From JAMXLO01 sp963819855 (GTDB lineage: Bacteria > Pseudomonadota > Alphaproteobacteria > Acetobacterales > Acetobacteraceae): DNA of 64,000 nt. Below, in pieces: positions 29,603-37,196 of the stretch; position 1 is the stretch's first letter; each line of letters opens with the position of its first letter. Below the pieces are notes generated by a model that saw only the letters and a program-made list of their open reading frames with translations, was not told the DNA's origin and searched no databases. The position numbers were made by a program, and so were the translations under genes. The stretch covers positions 62,001 to 126,000 of the forward strand of contig CAWFYC010000025.1 of NCBI GenBank assembly GCA_963819855.1. Reading direction: 5' to 3'.

Positions 29603-29615
29603 GGTGGTTTCCCCC

Positions 29616-30659
29616 TCAGCGCTTCGACAGATCGATGATCGCTGCGAAGCCGGTTTCCGTGCCGAATGCAAGCTGGCTGCCGTCCGGACTCCAGGCCAGT
29701 GCCGTTACCGGGCCACGACCCGGCGGTGCGACCGGCAGTACCCGGGACGAGTTGACCTCGGCCAGCACCACCAGACCGTCAGCGAAACCACCCGCCACCA
29801 TCTCCTGCTGCGGATGCGCCGCGACGCGGGTGCAGACGATGCCGTCGCCGCCGGCAAGTTCGATCGGCGCCTTGCCCATCGGACCGCCGCCGAAGAACGG
29901 CCACAGCACCATCGCATCGGCGCCGCTGGTCGCCATCCACTTGCCTTTGCTGGTGAACGACAGCGCCTCGGTCTTCGACGGATACCCGCTCATGCGCATG
30001 TGCTGGTTGTCGGACAGGCGCCAGCCGTGCAGCGCGTTCTCCTGCATCGCGGTCACCACCGCGTCGCCGTCGGGATGGATCGCGATCGCGATATGGCTGC
30101 CCTTCCATTCCAGCTTGCGTGGGCTGTCCACCTTGGCGGCGACGAACCACAGCGTGGCGCCGTTGTAGTGCGATGCGGCGACACGTTTGCCGCGGGCGTC
30201 GAAGGCGAGTCCGGTGACAGAGGACGGGTGGGGGAACTCCTTCAGCTTCTCGCCGGCGTGGTCGAACAGGTGGATCGATTTACCGACGGCGCAGGCGAGC
30301 AGGCCCTTGCCCTTCTCGCCGGGATGGCTGGCGACATGTTCCACCCATTTCGAGCGGAAGTCGGCGATATCCGAGACCGCGCCGTCGGCGCCGATGCGGC
30401 GGAATTTGCCATCGTCGCCGCCGGTGACGAAACCGGTGGACGTGGCATCGGGCGATAGGGCAAGGATCGCGCCGTCATGCGCTTCGGCCGCCCGCCAGGT
30501 CTCGCGGTCGGCGATCGGCGCAAAGCGCAGGGTTCCATCGCCGAGGGCGAACGCCAGGGTGGTGCCGGCGCGATCGAAGCCGGCAGCGACCACGAAGGCG
30601 TCGAGTTCGCGCTGGGTGCCGCGGGTCTCCAGCAGGAACTGGGCGGCTGATTCGCTCAT
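29616..30659 (-). CDS. WD40 repeat protein linked to a CobW-type GTPase
   Basis: A 347-residue beta-propeller without signal peptide. Blade-like units recur, such as DGAILALSPDATSTGFVTGG, SSVTGLAFDARGKRVAASHY, EALSFTSKGKWMATSGADAM and VTALAWSPDGSQLAFGTETG. It lies just downstream of a COG0523 GTPase, a pairing I recall from several alphaproteobacterial genomes, so a role as scaffold or partner in metal handling is likely but unproven. The start codon abuts a large inverted repeat whose GGGGAGGGGG is the only ribosome-site-like sequence. Confidence 0.85.
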   Translation of the reverse strand: MSESAAQFLLETRGTQRELDAFVVAAGFDRAGTTLAFALGDGTLRFAPIADRETWRAAEAHDGAILALSPDATSTGFVTGGDDGKFRRIGADGAVSDIADFRSKWVEHVASHPGEKGKGLLACAVGKSIHLFDHAGEKLKEFPHPSSVTGLAFDARGKRVAASHYNGATLWFVAAKVDSPRKLEWKGSHIAIAIHPDGDAVVTAMQENALHGWRLSDNQHMRMSGYPSKTEALSFTSKGKWMATSGADAMVLWPFFGGGPMGKAPIELAGGDGIVCTRVAAHPQQEMVAGGFADGLVVLAEVNSSRVLPVAPPGRGPVTALAWSPDGSQLAFGTETGFAAIIDLSKR

Positions 30660-30764
30660 GGCGACACCCCCTCCCCAACCCTCCCCCGCTTCGCGGGAGA
30701 GGGGGCGTTACTGTCGATCCACCTCTCCCGCGAAGCGGGGGAGGGTTGGGGAGGGGGTGTCGCC
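30660..30764. repeat. Large perfect palindrome, type B repeat
   Basis: Bases 30660-30702 and 30722-30764 are exact 43-base reverse complements around a 19-base loop. The arms are made of CCCTCCC and GCTTCGCGGGAG blocks. It fills the space between the CobW-type gene (stop at 30774) and the WD40 gene (ATG at 30659). On the minus strand the end of the palindrome, GGGGAGGGGGTGTCGCC, directly precedes the WD40 ATG and acts as its ribosome site. A related imperfect copy is at 49729-49829. Confidence 0.92.
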
Positions 30765-30773
30765 ATCATCCCA

Positions 30774-31751
30774 TCACTCAACCGCACACCCCTCGAACCC
30801 GCGCCGCAGCCGCGGTCGATTCAGATTCCGCCCAATGAATACGATCCGGCTCACCCGCTCCTCCCCCTCCTTCCACGGCCCGATGAAATCGCCATCGGCG
30901 ATCATGTGCACCGCCTGGAAGGCGAACCGCCGATCGTCGTTCGCATACGACAGAATCCCCTTGGTCCGCAGCAGATCCGGTCCTTGCTCCTGCAACAGCG
31001 CGCCAATCCAGGCATTGAACTTCTCCGGATCGATCGGCTGCTGCACCTCGAAGCTGACCGACGTCACCTCGTCGTTGTGCTCATGCTCGCTGTCGGTCAG
31101 GAAATCCGGTGCCATCGCCAGCACGCGGTTGAGATCGAACGCCCCGCGATCCAGCACCTGCTCGATCGGCAACGCGGCCCGCTCGGTGCGATGGATCACC
31201 GCGAAGCGGTTGATCGAGCGGATCTTGTCCTCGACCGCCGCCAGTTCCTCTGGCGTCACCAGGTCGGTCTTGTTCAGCACGATCACGTCGGCGAACGCGA
31301 TCTGGTCCGCCGCCTCGTGGCTGTCCTCCAGCCGCTGCGGCAGGTGCTTGGCATCCACCACGGTCACGATCGCATCCAGCCGTGCCTTCGATCGCACGCC
31401 CTCGTCGACGAAGAAGGTCTGCGCCACCGGGGCGGGGTTGGCCAGGCCGGTGGTCTCGATGATGATCCCGTCGAACCGGTCGCGCCGCTTCATCAGCCCG
31501 GCCACGATGCGGATCAGGTCGCCGCGCACGGTGCAGCAGATGCAGCCGTTGTTCATCTCGAACACCTCCTCGTCGGTGTCCACGACGAGGTCGTTGTCCA
31601 CGCCAAGCTCGCCGAACTCGTTGATCACCACCGCGTATTTGCGGCCGTGCCGTTCGGTGAGAATGCGGTTCAGCAATGTGGTCTTGCCGGCGCCTAGATA
31701 GCCGGTGAGCACCGTCACCGGCACCAGCGCCGCTGCCTCCGTGTTCGCCAT
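30774..31751 (-). CDS. CobW/COG0523 family GTPase, putative metal chaperone
   Basis: A 325-residue G3E GTPase: Walker A TGYLGAGKTTLLN, NEFGELGVDNDLV, the metal-binding CxCC in NNGCICCTVRGDL, Walker B-like IIETTGLANPAPV and NKTD. A short acidic/histidine stretch DSEHEHNDE precedes the C-terminal CobW_C domain. Members insert zinc or cobalt into client proteins or act under zinc shortage. ATG 31751 (MANTEAAALVPVTVL) has GGAG upstream; earlier in-frame ATGs give unrelated residues. No Zur-type operator is visible upstream, so the metal is not determined. Confidence 0.93.
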   Translation of the reverse strand: MANTEAAALVPVTVLTGYLGAGKTTLLNRILTERHGRKYAVVINEFGELGVDNDLVVDTDEEVFEMNNGCICCTVRGDLIRIVAGLMKRRDRFDGIIIETTGLANPAPVAQTFFVDEGVRSKARLDAIVTVVDAKHLPQRLEDSHEAADQIAFADVIVLNKTDLVTPEELAAVEDKIRSINRFAVIHRTERAALPIEQVLDRGAFDLNRVLAMAPDFLTDSEHEHNDEVTSVSFEVQQPIDPEKFNAWIGALLQEQGPDLLRTKGILSYANDDRRFAFQAVHMIADGDFIGPWKEGEERVSRIVFIGRNLNRPRLRRGFEGCAVE

Positions 31752-31912
31752 CACGCAATACTCCGTCGTCATGTCGGCCGGGAATATAGGGCGGCGATGC
31801 CTCGTCAGCCACAGGGTGCCGGCCGGGCGTCGCCACAACTCCGACTCGCCCATGACACGATCGTGAGGCAAACCTTCCGGCACCGACCGACCAACTTCGG
31901 AGTCCGTCCCGG

Positions 31913-33622
31913 ATGACGTTCCGCCGTGCTGCTGTTCTGTTGATTTTGCTGCTGACCGCCAGCGGCCTCGCGACGCTGCTGTGGCAGGTCCTTGCCCCAG
32001 GTGGCTGGACCCCGGCCAAGCTTGCCATGCTGGCGGCGTTCGCCGGCACCGCCCCCTGGACCGGCCTGTGCCTGGCCAACGGGCTGATCGGCTTCGTCAT
32101 CCTGATGACCAGTCGCGACCCGATCCGGGCGGTGTTTCCGGTGATCGCCGACGACCATCTGGCACTCCCGCGCACGGCGATTGCGGTGACGGTCCGGGAC
32201 GAGGATATGCGCCGCGTGCTCCCGCCGCTACGGCGGCTGCTGTATGAGCTGGACCTGGCCGGCGCCGGCGACGCGTTCGCGGTGTTCGTCCTGTCCGATA
32301 CCCAGAATGCGCGGGCGGCCGCCGACGAGGAGCGGGCGGTCGAGGCGTTTCGCATCGAAGACCGCGATACGGCGCGCGTCCACTATCGCCGGAGAGCCGC
32401 CAACACCGGGTTCAAGGCCGGCAATGTCATGGATTTCCTCGACCACCACGCCGCGGGGTTCGAGCTGATGCTGGCGCTCGACGCCGATTCCGCGATGTCG
32501 GCGGCGGCAGTGCTGCGGCTGGTGCGGGCAATGCAGACCGATCCGACGTTGGCGATCGCGCAGCATCTGACCGTGGGAATGCCGGCGTCGTCGGCCTTCC
32601 CCCGCCTGTTCCAGTTCGGCATGCGCGCGGGGATGCGGACCTGGGCCACCGGGCAGGCCTGGTGGCAGGGCGATGCAGGCCCCTATTGGGGACACAACGC
32701 GGTGGTGCGCATCGCGCCGTTTCGGGCGCATTGCCGGCTGCCGGTCCTGCCCGACGGGCAACACATCATGTCGCATGACCAGGTCGAGGCAGCATTGTTG
32801 CGCGGCGCCGGCTGGGGCGTGCGCGTGCTGCCGGACGAGGACGGCTCGTGGGAGGCGAATCCGCCGGCGCTGCCGGAATTCCTCCGCCGCGAACTGCGCT
32901 GGCTGACCGGCAACATGCAATACCGGCACCTGCTTCGCCTGCCCGGACTGCGGCCGACGGGTCGCTGGCAGCTGATCCAGGCGATCCTGCTGTTCGCCGG
33001 CACGCCGCTCTACCTGCTGTTCCTGCTTGCCGCCGCGGCGGCCGCGGCTACCGATGGCACGTCGCCGTTTCCCGCCGCTCCGGCGCTTGCACTGACGGGC
33101 GCATGGCTTGGCGCGCTGTATGCGCCGAAGCTGCTGGGCTACGCCGAGGTGGCGCTGTCGCCGGACAAGCGGCAACGCTACGGCGGCCTGACGCGGCTCG
33201 CCTGCGGGGTAGCTGCGGAGATCGGCTTCACGCTGCTGCTTGATGCCGTCTCGGCGGTGGCGAAGACCGGCGCCATGTTGCGCCTGGGGTTTGGCGCGCA
33301 CGCAGGCTGGCGGCCGCAAAACCGCCACGACCGAGGCGTGACCTGGGCCGAGGCCGCAGGCCTGCTCTGGCCGCAGACCGCTCTTGGCGTGCTGGTGTTC
33401 AGCGGATTCGTGATCGGCGGATGGACCGCGACGTTATGGGCCCTGCCGCTCGCCGGCGGCCTGTTGGCGGCGATTCCGCTCGCCGTGCTGACCGCCGATC
33501 CACGCCTCGGCCGCTGGCTGAGCGAACGGCAGATCGCGGCGATCCCGGAGGAACACCCCGCCCGGGCCCGCGGGCCAGGCGTCGCCGGGCTGGCGCTGCG
33601 GCCACAGTCCGAAGCCGACTGA
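31913..33622 (+). CDS. OpgH/MdoH-like glucans glucosyltransferase
   Basis: A 569-residue membrane GT2 enzyme related to OpgH, which makes the beta-glucan backbone of osmoregulated periplasmic glucans. Two N-terminal helices precede the catalytic domain with TVRDEDMRRVLPPLRRLLYE, LALDADSAMSAAA (DxD), MSHDQVEAALLRGAGW and the RELRWLTGNMQY (Q/RxxRW-type) motif. Further helices follow in the second half. It is shorter than E. coli OpgH (about 850). No opgG neighbour is present, which is unusual. ATG 31913 gives the family-like start; the protein ends eight bases before the convergent FkbM gene. Confidence 0.87.
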   Translation: MTFRRAAVLLILLLTASGLATLLWQVLAPGGWTPAKLAMLAAFAGTAPWTGLCLANGLIGFVILMTSRDPIRAVFPVIADDHLALPRTAIAVTVRDEDMRRVLPPLRRLLYELDLAGAGDAFAVFVLSDTQNARAAADEERAVEAFRIEDRDTARVHYRRRAANTGFKAGNVMDFLDHHAAGFELMLALDADSAMSAAAVLRLVRAMQTDPTLAIAQHLTVGMPASSAFPRLFQFGMRAGMRTWATGQAWWQGDAGPYWGHNAVVRIAPFRAHCRLPVLPDGQHIMSHDQVEAALLRGAGWGVRVLPDEDGSWEANPPALPEFLRRELRWLTGNMQYRHLLRLPGLRPTGRWQLIQAILLFAGTPLYLLFLLAAAAAAATDGTSPFPAAPALALTGAWLGALYAPKLLGYAEVALSPDKRQRYGGLTRLACGVAAEIGFTLLLDAVSAVAKTGAMLRLGFGAHAGWRPQNRHDRGVTWAEAAGLLWPQTALGVLVFSGFVIGGWTATLWALPLAGGLLAAIPLAVLTADPRLGRWLSERQIAAIPEEHPARARGPGVAGLALRPQSEAD

Positions 33623-33629
33623 GCGGACG

Positions 33630-34454
33630 TTAAGACGGTACTCCCGCTCCACTTGGCTGCGCGGCGTTGATGGATCGCCGCGTGGGATCGCTCGGATGCA
33701 CCGCGAGGAGGTTCAGCCCAAGCGTGAACCATTCATAGCCGTACGACGCCAGCACCGCGGCGAGCTTCTCCTTCGGCGCCTTGAGCTGCTCGACGATGAC
33801 GATCGGGCGGAACCGTTCGAGCGTCGCCTTGGCGCCCTGCAACACCTCGAGTTCCATCCGCTCGACATCGATCTTGATCAGGTCCAGTCGCGACAGGTTC
33901 ATCGAGTCGATGGTCATCATGCGGATCGTCGTAAGCCTTTGCTCGGAATAGTCGATGTCCTGGCCGATGAACTCATTGGCGTCGGACTGGCGCAACTCGA
34001 GACTGCCGAAACTCGCCGGCGCCAGATAATTGGGGACCGGCATGCGCAACGAGCCGTCCTGCGCGCCGAGCGCGGCATGGATCGCATGGGCGTTGAAGCA
34101 ATTGTTGATCGAGACGTTGCCGGCGAGCGCGTAGAAGATCCTCTCCTGCGCCTCGATCGCGACCACGAAGCCCCAGCCGGTCATGCCCTTCGCCCATTCC
34201 ACGGTGTGCACGCCGATGTTCGCGCCGCAATCCACCGCAACGACACCGTCGCCGAAATGCTGGCGTCGCAGCGTGAGGAGCTGCATGGCGACGGAGCCCT
34301 CCTGCGCCTCGTAGCTGGAAGTTTCCAGCAGGAAGTGGCCGACTCCGAAGCCGGCGGTGGCATTGACCATGCGGTAGTCGAACCGGTTCACGATCAGCGT
34401 GCCGTGATCGGTGGATGCCAGGATGAAGGCGATCTTGCGCGGAGGGTAAGCCAT
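33630..34454 (-). CDS. FkbM family SAM-dependent methyltransferase
   Basis: A 274-residue methyltransferase. The SAM loop is VAVDCGANIGVHTVEWAKGM, followed by VVAIEAQERIFYALAGNVSI and the FkbM signature LIKIDVERMELEVLQGAKAT, ending IVIVEQLKAPKEKLAAVLAS. FkbM proteins O-methylate sugars and other hydroxyls, often of surface polysaccharides. The start MAYPPRKIAFILASTDHG is the only good ATG. It is convergent with the OpgH-like gene. Client unknown. Confidence 0.88.
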   Translation of the reverse strand: MAYPPRKIAFILASTDHGTLIVNRFDYRMVNATAGFGVGHFLLETSSYEAQEGSVAMQLLTLRRQHFGDGVVAVDCGANIGVHTVEWAKGMTGWGFVVAIEAQERIFYALAGNVSINNCFNAHAIHAALGAQDGSLRMPVPNYLAPASFGSLELRQSDANEFIGQDIDYSEQRLTTIRMMTIDSMNLSRLDLIKIDVERMELEVLQGAKATLERFRPIVIVEQLKAPKEKLAAVLASYGYEWFTLGLNLLAVHPSDPTRRSINAAQPSGAGVPS

Positions 34455-34497
34455 CGGTGTCCTGCCGGATATGCGACCGGCAGCATAGCGGATCCGG

Positions 34498-35265
34498 CTA
34501 GAAGGCGATCTCGTATTCCAGCTTCCAGCGGACCGCGCTGCGCCCCGACGCGGGGGTGAGGCCGAACAGATAGCCGACCTCGTATTTCAGCTTGCCATAT
34601 GGCGAGAAGTTGACAGCGCCGGTCAGTACCGGGCCGATCAGATGCTGCTGCTGGCTGGTCGGACCGGCATGGGTGATGTTGTCGACGATCCCATAATACT
34701 CGAACCCCGGCGCGAACAGCGGCGTGAACAATGCGACCGACTGCCAGGCGAGCTGCAGGCCGGTGGCACTGGTGGCATTATGGCCGACATCGCGGTCAAG
34801 CAACACATTGAGCGTGTGCAGCGTATCGATGCCGAATACGTTGTTCAGCTCCTTCTGAATGATGGGCCCGGCAGTGATCCCGCTTGGCTGGCCGCGCAGT
34901 GTGGACTGCGAATACTCCGCGAAGAACCCCAGATTGAAGAAGTATTCACCCGGCTCGGTGATCTGGAACGTATTCTCCATGGTGACGGCGTTCCAGGTCA
35001 GGTGCTGGCCGCCGCCAGAGGCCATTTCGCCTTCGAGCTCGATTTCCCACCAGGGCAGCACGCCGTAGCCGATCGAATTGGTGTAGCTTTGCGCACCGTT
35101 CAGCGAGGAGCCCTTGGCGTCGAAGGTGACCAGGCCGTTGTGCTCGAATTCGAGCTCGCGGTAATCTACCTGCGGCATGCGGACCTGCAGTTCTGCAAGG
35201 GCCGGGCGGCCAGCAAGCATGGTCAGCGCGGCAAGCGCCAGCCCGAGGCGGAGCATGACGGTCAC
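34498..35265 (-). CDS. Probable outer-membrane beta-barrel protein
   Basis: A 255-residue exported protein with a signal peptide (LRLGLALAALTMLAGRPALA) and alternating hydrophobic/polar strands rich in Tyr, Gly and Phe, ending VRWKLEYEIAF, a C-terminal Phe as in outer-membrane barrels. I do not recognise a characterised family. The start GTG 35265 overlaps the cupredoxin stop by four bases; ATG 35256 is an alternative. Coupling to the cupredoxin gene and the Fur-like site upstream suggest an iron- or copper-related envelope role. Confidence 0.75.
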   Translation of the reverse strand: MTVMLRLGLALAALTMLAGRPALAELQVRMPQVDYRELEFEHNGLVTFDAKGSSLNGAQSYTNSIGYGVLPWWEIELEGEMASGGGQHLTWNAVTMENTFQITEPGEYFFNLGFFAEYSQSTLRGQPSGITAGPIIQKELNNVFGIDTLHTLNVLLDRDVGHNATSATGLQLAWQSVALFTPLFAPGFEYYGIVDNITHAGPTSQQQHLIGPVLTGAVNFSPYGKLKYEVGYLFGLTPASGRSAVRWKLEYEIAF

Positions 35266-35582
35266 CGTGCGACGATGTGGCCGCGGGCAGCCGGGTTGAA
35301 GTCGTCGAAGAACTCATAGCGGCCGGCACGCAGCGGGCCAATGAAAACGACGACCTCTTGGCCGGCCGGCACCACCTTCTCGCGGTGCAACTCGTCGCTC
35401 TCGAACTCCGAGGCGGCGGCATCGGCGTTGCGCACATGCAGCTCGATCTTCTGGCCGGCCGGCACTTCAAGTTCGGCGGGCTCGAAGGCGCGGTTGCGGA
35501 TGGTCAGCGAGGCGGTGGGAGTGTCGGCCGCGGCGACGGGCCAGGCGAGCAGCAAAGCCGGGAGGATGAGTGCGAGGCGCAT
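35262..35582 (-). CDS. Secreted cupredoxin-like domain protein (EfeO type)
   Basis: A 106-residue periplasmic protein. After the signal peptide MRLALILPALLLAWPVAAAD, the mature part has ASLTIRNRAFEPAELEVPAG, EFESDELHREKVVPAG and GRYEFFDDFNPAARGHIVAR, the pattern of the cupredoxin_1 domain found in EfeO and FTR1-linked iron uptake operons. The ordinary His-Cys-His-Met copper set is not present; Glu, Asp and one His may bind metal. ATG 35582 is 23 bases downstream of a near-perfect Fur-like palindrome. An 18-residue upstream extension is rejected because it hides the signal peptide. Confidence 0.85.
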   Translation of the reverse strand: MRLALILPALLLAWPVAAADTPTASLTIRNRAFEPAELEVPAGQKIELHVRNADAAASEFESDELHREKVVPAGQEVVVFIGPLRAGRYEFFDDFNPAARGHIVAR

Positions 35583-35604
35583 TGGGAAGTTGCCCGCGGT
35601 CCAG

Positions 35605-35621
35605 TTGCGAATGATTTGCAA
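35605..35621. promoter_or_regulatory. Fur/Mur-like operator upstream of the cupredoxin operon
   Basis: On the plus strand TTGCGAAT-G-ATTTGCAA is an 8-1-8 palindrome with one mismatch. It matches the alphaproteobacterial Fur/Mur-type box (TGCAAAT-N-ATTTGCA). It is 23 bases upstream of the cupredoxin ATG on the minus strand and 100 bases before the DUF1330 gene on the plus strand, so it most likely controls the cupredoxin/outer-membrane pair by iron or manganese. Confidence 0.6.
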
Positions 35622-35721
35622 TCGCACAGCTGGCACCCGAGCGCAAGTGCCTTGATGCCTCGCTGTCTCTCCACATCCCGCTTATACTGACCCGCAACTT
35701 CCATCAGCACTCGAGGAATCC

Positions 35722-36015
35722 ATGGCCAAGGCATACTGGATCGCCTGCTACCGCTCGATCTCCAATCCCGCGGCACTCGCCGACTACGCCAAACTCGCCG
35801 GTCCTGCCATTACCGCCGGTGGCGGTCGCTTCCTCGCCCGCGGTGGCACCGCCAAGACCTACGAGGCCGGCATCGACCAGCGCACCGTGCTGATCGAGTT
35901 TCCCAGCGTGGCCCAGGCGATCGCTGCCCACGACAGCCCGGGCTACCAGGCGGCACTGGTCGCGCTTGGCAATGCCGCGGAGCGCGACATGCGCATTGTC
36001 GAAGGAGTTGAGTGA
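35722..36015 (+). CDS. DUF1330 domain protein
   Basis: A 97-residue ferredoxin-like-fold protein of the DUF1330 family: KAYWIACYRSISNPAALADY, AGPAITAGGGRFLARGGTAK, TVLIEFPSVAQAIAAHDSPG and YQAALVALGNAAERDMRIVE follow the family pattern closely. It is cytosolic, probably dimeric, with unknown function. The start has GAGGAATCC upstream. Confidence 0.9.
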   Translation: MAKAYWIACYRSISNPAALADYAKLAGPAITAGGGRFLARGGTAKTYEAGIDQRTVLIEFPSVAQAIAAHDSPGYQAALVALGNAAERDMRIVEGVE

Positions 36016-36061
36016 ATCGGCCGGTTGTCATTGCTGCGTTGGCGCGAAACGGCCCCCGGTT

Positions 36062-36137
36062 GTCATCCCCGCGAAAAGCGGAGACCCAGAGCAATCGCAC
36101 GGACCTCGCCCTGGGTTCCCGCTTGCACGGGAATGAC
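36062..36137. repeat. Dispersed palindromic repeat, type A
   Basis: Left arm 36062-36089 (GTCATCCCCGCG at its start) and right arm 36111-36137 (CTGGGTTCCCGCTTGCACGG and on to GAATGAC) are imperfect reverse complements around a 21-base loop. It fills most of the 194 bases between the DUF1330 gene and the end of uxuA, where it may form a hairpin in both transcripts. Related copies lie at 27438-27515 and 58862-58939. Confidence 0.88.
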
Positions 36138-36209
36138 GACGGGGGACATCGGCGGCCGGTTTCGTCGCGTCAGGGTCGGCCGACCGGCCGGTGGGACTCG
36201 TAATGACGG

Positions 36210-37185
36210 CTACGGCCGTATCGAATCCAGCAGTCCGCGAATATAGCCGTAGCAGAACGCGAACGCCGTGCCGGAGGGATCGCGTCCGTCGATCTCCGGC
36301 ACATGGTCCGGCATCAGCATGTACTGATAGCCGACCTCCTGGTACACCCGCAGCGTCCGCGCCATGTCCATGTCGCCCTCATCGGGGAACGCTTCCATGA
36401 AGTCGAGCTTGCGGCCCTTGATATTGCGGAAATGCACGTTGAACAGTTTGCCGCGCGTGCCGAACCATCGGATCACGTCGTCGATCTCGCGGCCCGGATC
36501 GTCGAGCATCTCCGCCACCGTGCCCTGACAGAAATTCAGCCCGTGATAAGGGCTGTCGTGCATCGTCACAAAGCGCTGCATCCCGGCAACCGTGCCGAGC
36601 ACACGCGTGACGCCCTTATAGCCGGGCGGCGTGTACGGATCGTGCGGATGGCACGCCAGCCGCACCTTCGCGGCCTCGGCCGCCGGCACGACAGCGGCCA
36701 GGAACGTGTCGATGCGCTCCCAGTTCGCGTCCTCGCCAACCGTCCCGGCAATACCCGGTGCCGCCGACTGATCAGTATCGTGCCAACGGAACGCCGCGTT
36801 GCGCGACCCGCCGCGCCCAGCCTCGTGCGCGGTGCGCGGTATGCCGATGATGTTGAAGTTGTACTTCGCCGCCGGGATGCCCGCCGATCCGATCCGCTCG
36901 ATCAGCCGGCAGATCGAGTCGAGCTCGCGCTGCCGCTCGGGATCCTTGCCCAACAGGACATTGGGGCTCTGCGCCTCTTCGATCGGGCGCGACGACAGCG
37001 GCAACTGCACCATATCCAGCGTCAGCCCGAATTTTTCTACATGCTCGCGCTGACGGTTCAGATCAGCGAGAACTCCAGTCATGCGGATTGCCCGGTGGAT
37101 CGACGCAGGCATGCGTCACGCCAAGCTGGGCCCAGACACGGTAGTCGCTGTCGTCGCGCGGCTTGATCTGGGTTCCGAGATACAT
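36210..37185 (-). pseudogene. uxuA: Mannonate dehydratase, frameshifted near the N terminus
   Basis: UxuA dehydrates D-mannonate to 2-keto-3-deoxygluconate. On the minus strand an ATG at 37185 after GGGGG opens MYLGTQIKPRDDSDYRVWAQ, LGVTHACVDPPGNPHDW, the genuine UxuA N terminus, but stops at 37063. The rest (VLADLNRQREHVEKFGLTLD, DMVQLPLSSRPIEEAQSPN, IGIPRTAHEAGRGGSRN, LACHPHDPYTPPGYKGV) is intact in another frame down to 36210. The break is near 37066-37075, consistent with a small deletion of 2 (+3n) bases. Re-initiation at ATG 37082 would lack the first barrel strand. It follows the DHA2 exporter by 11 bases. Confidence 0.87.
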
Positions 37186-37196
37186 CGCATCCCCCT

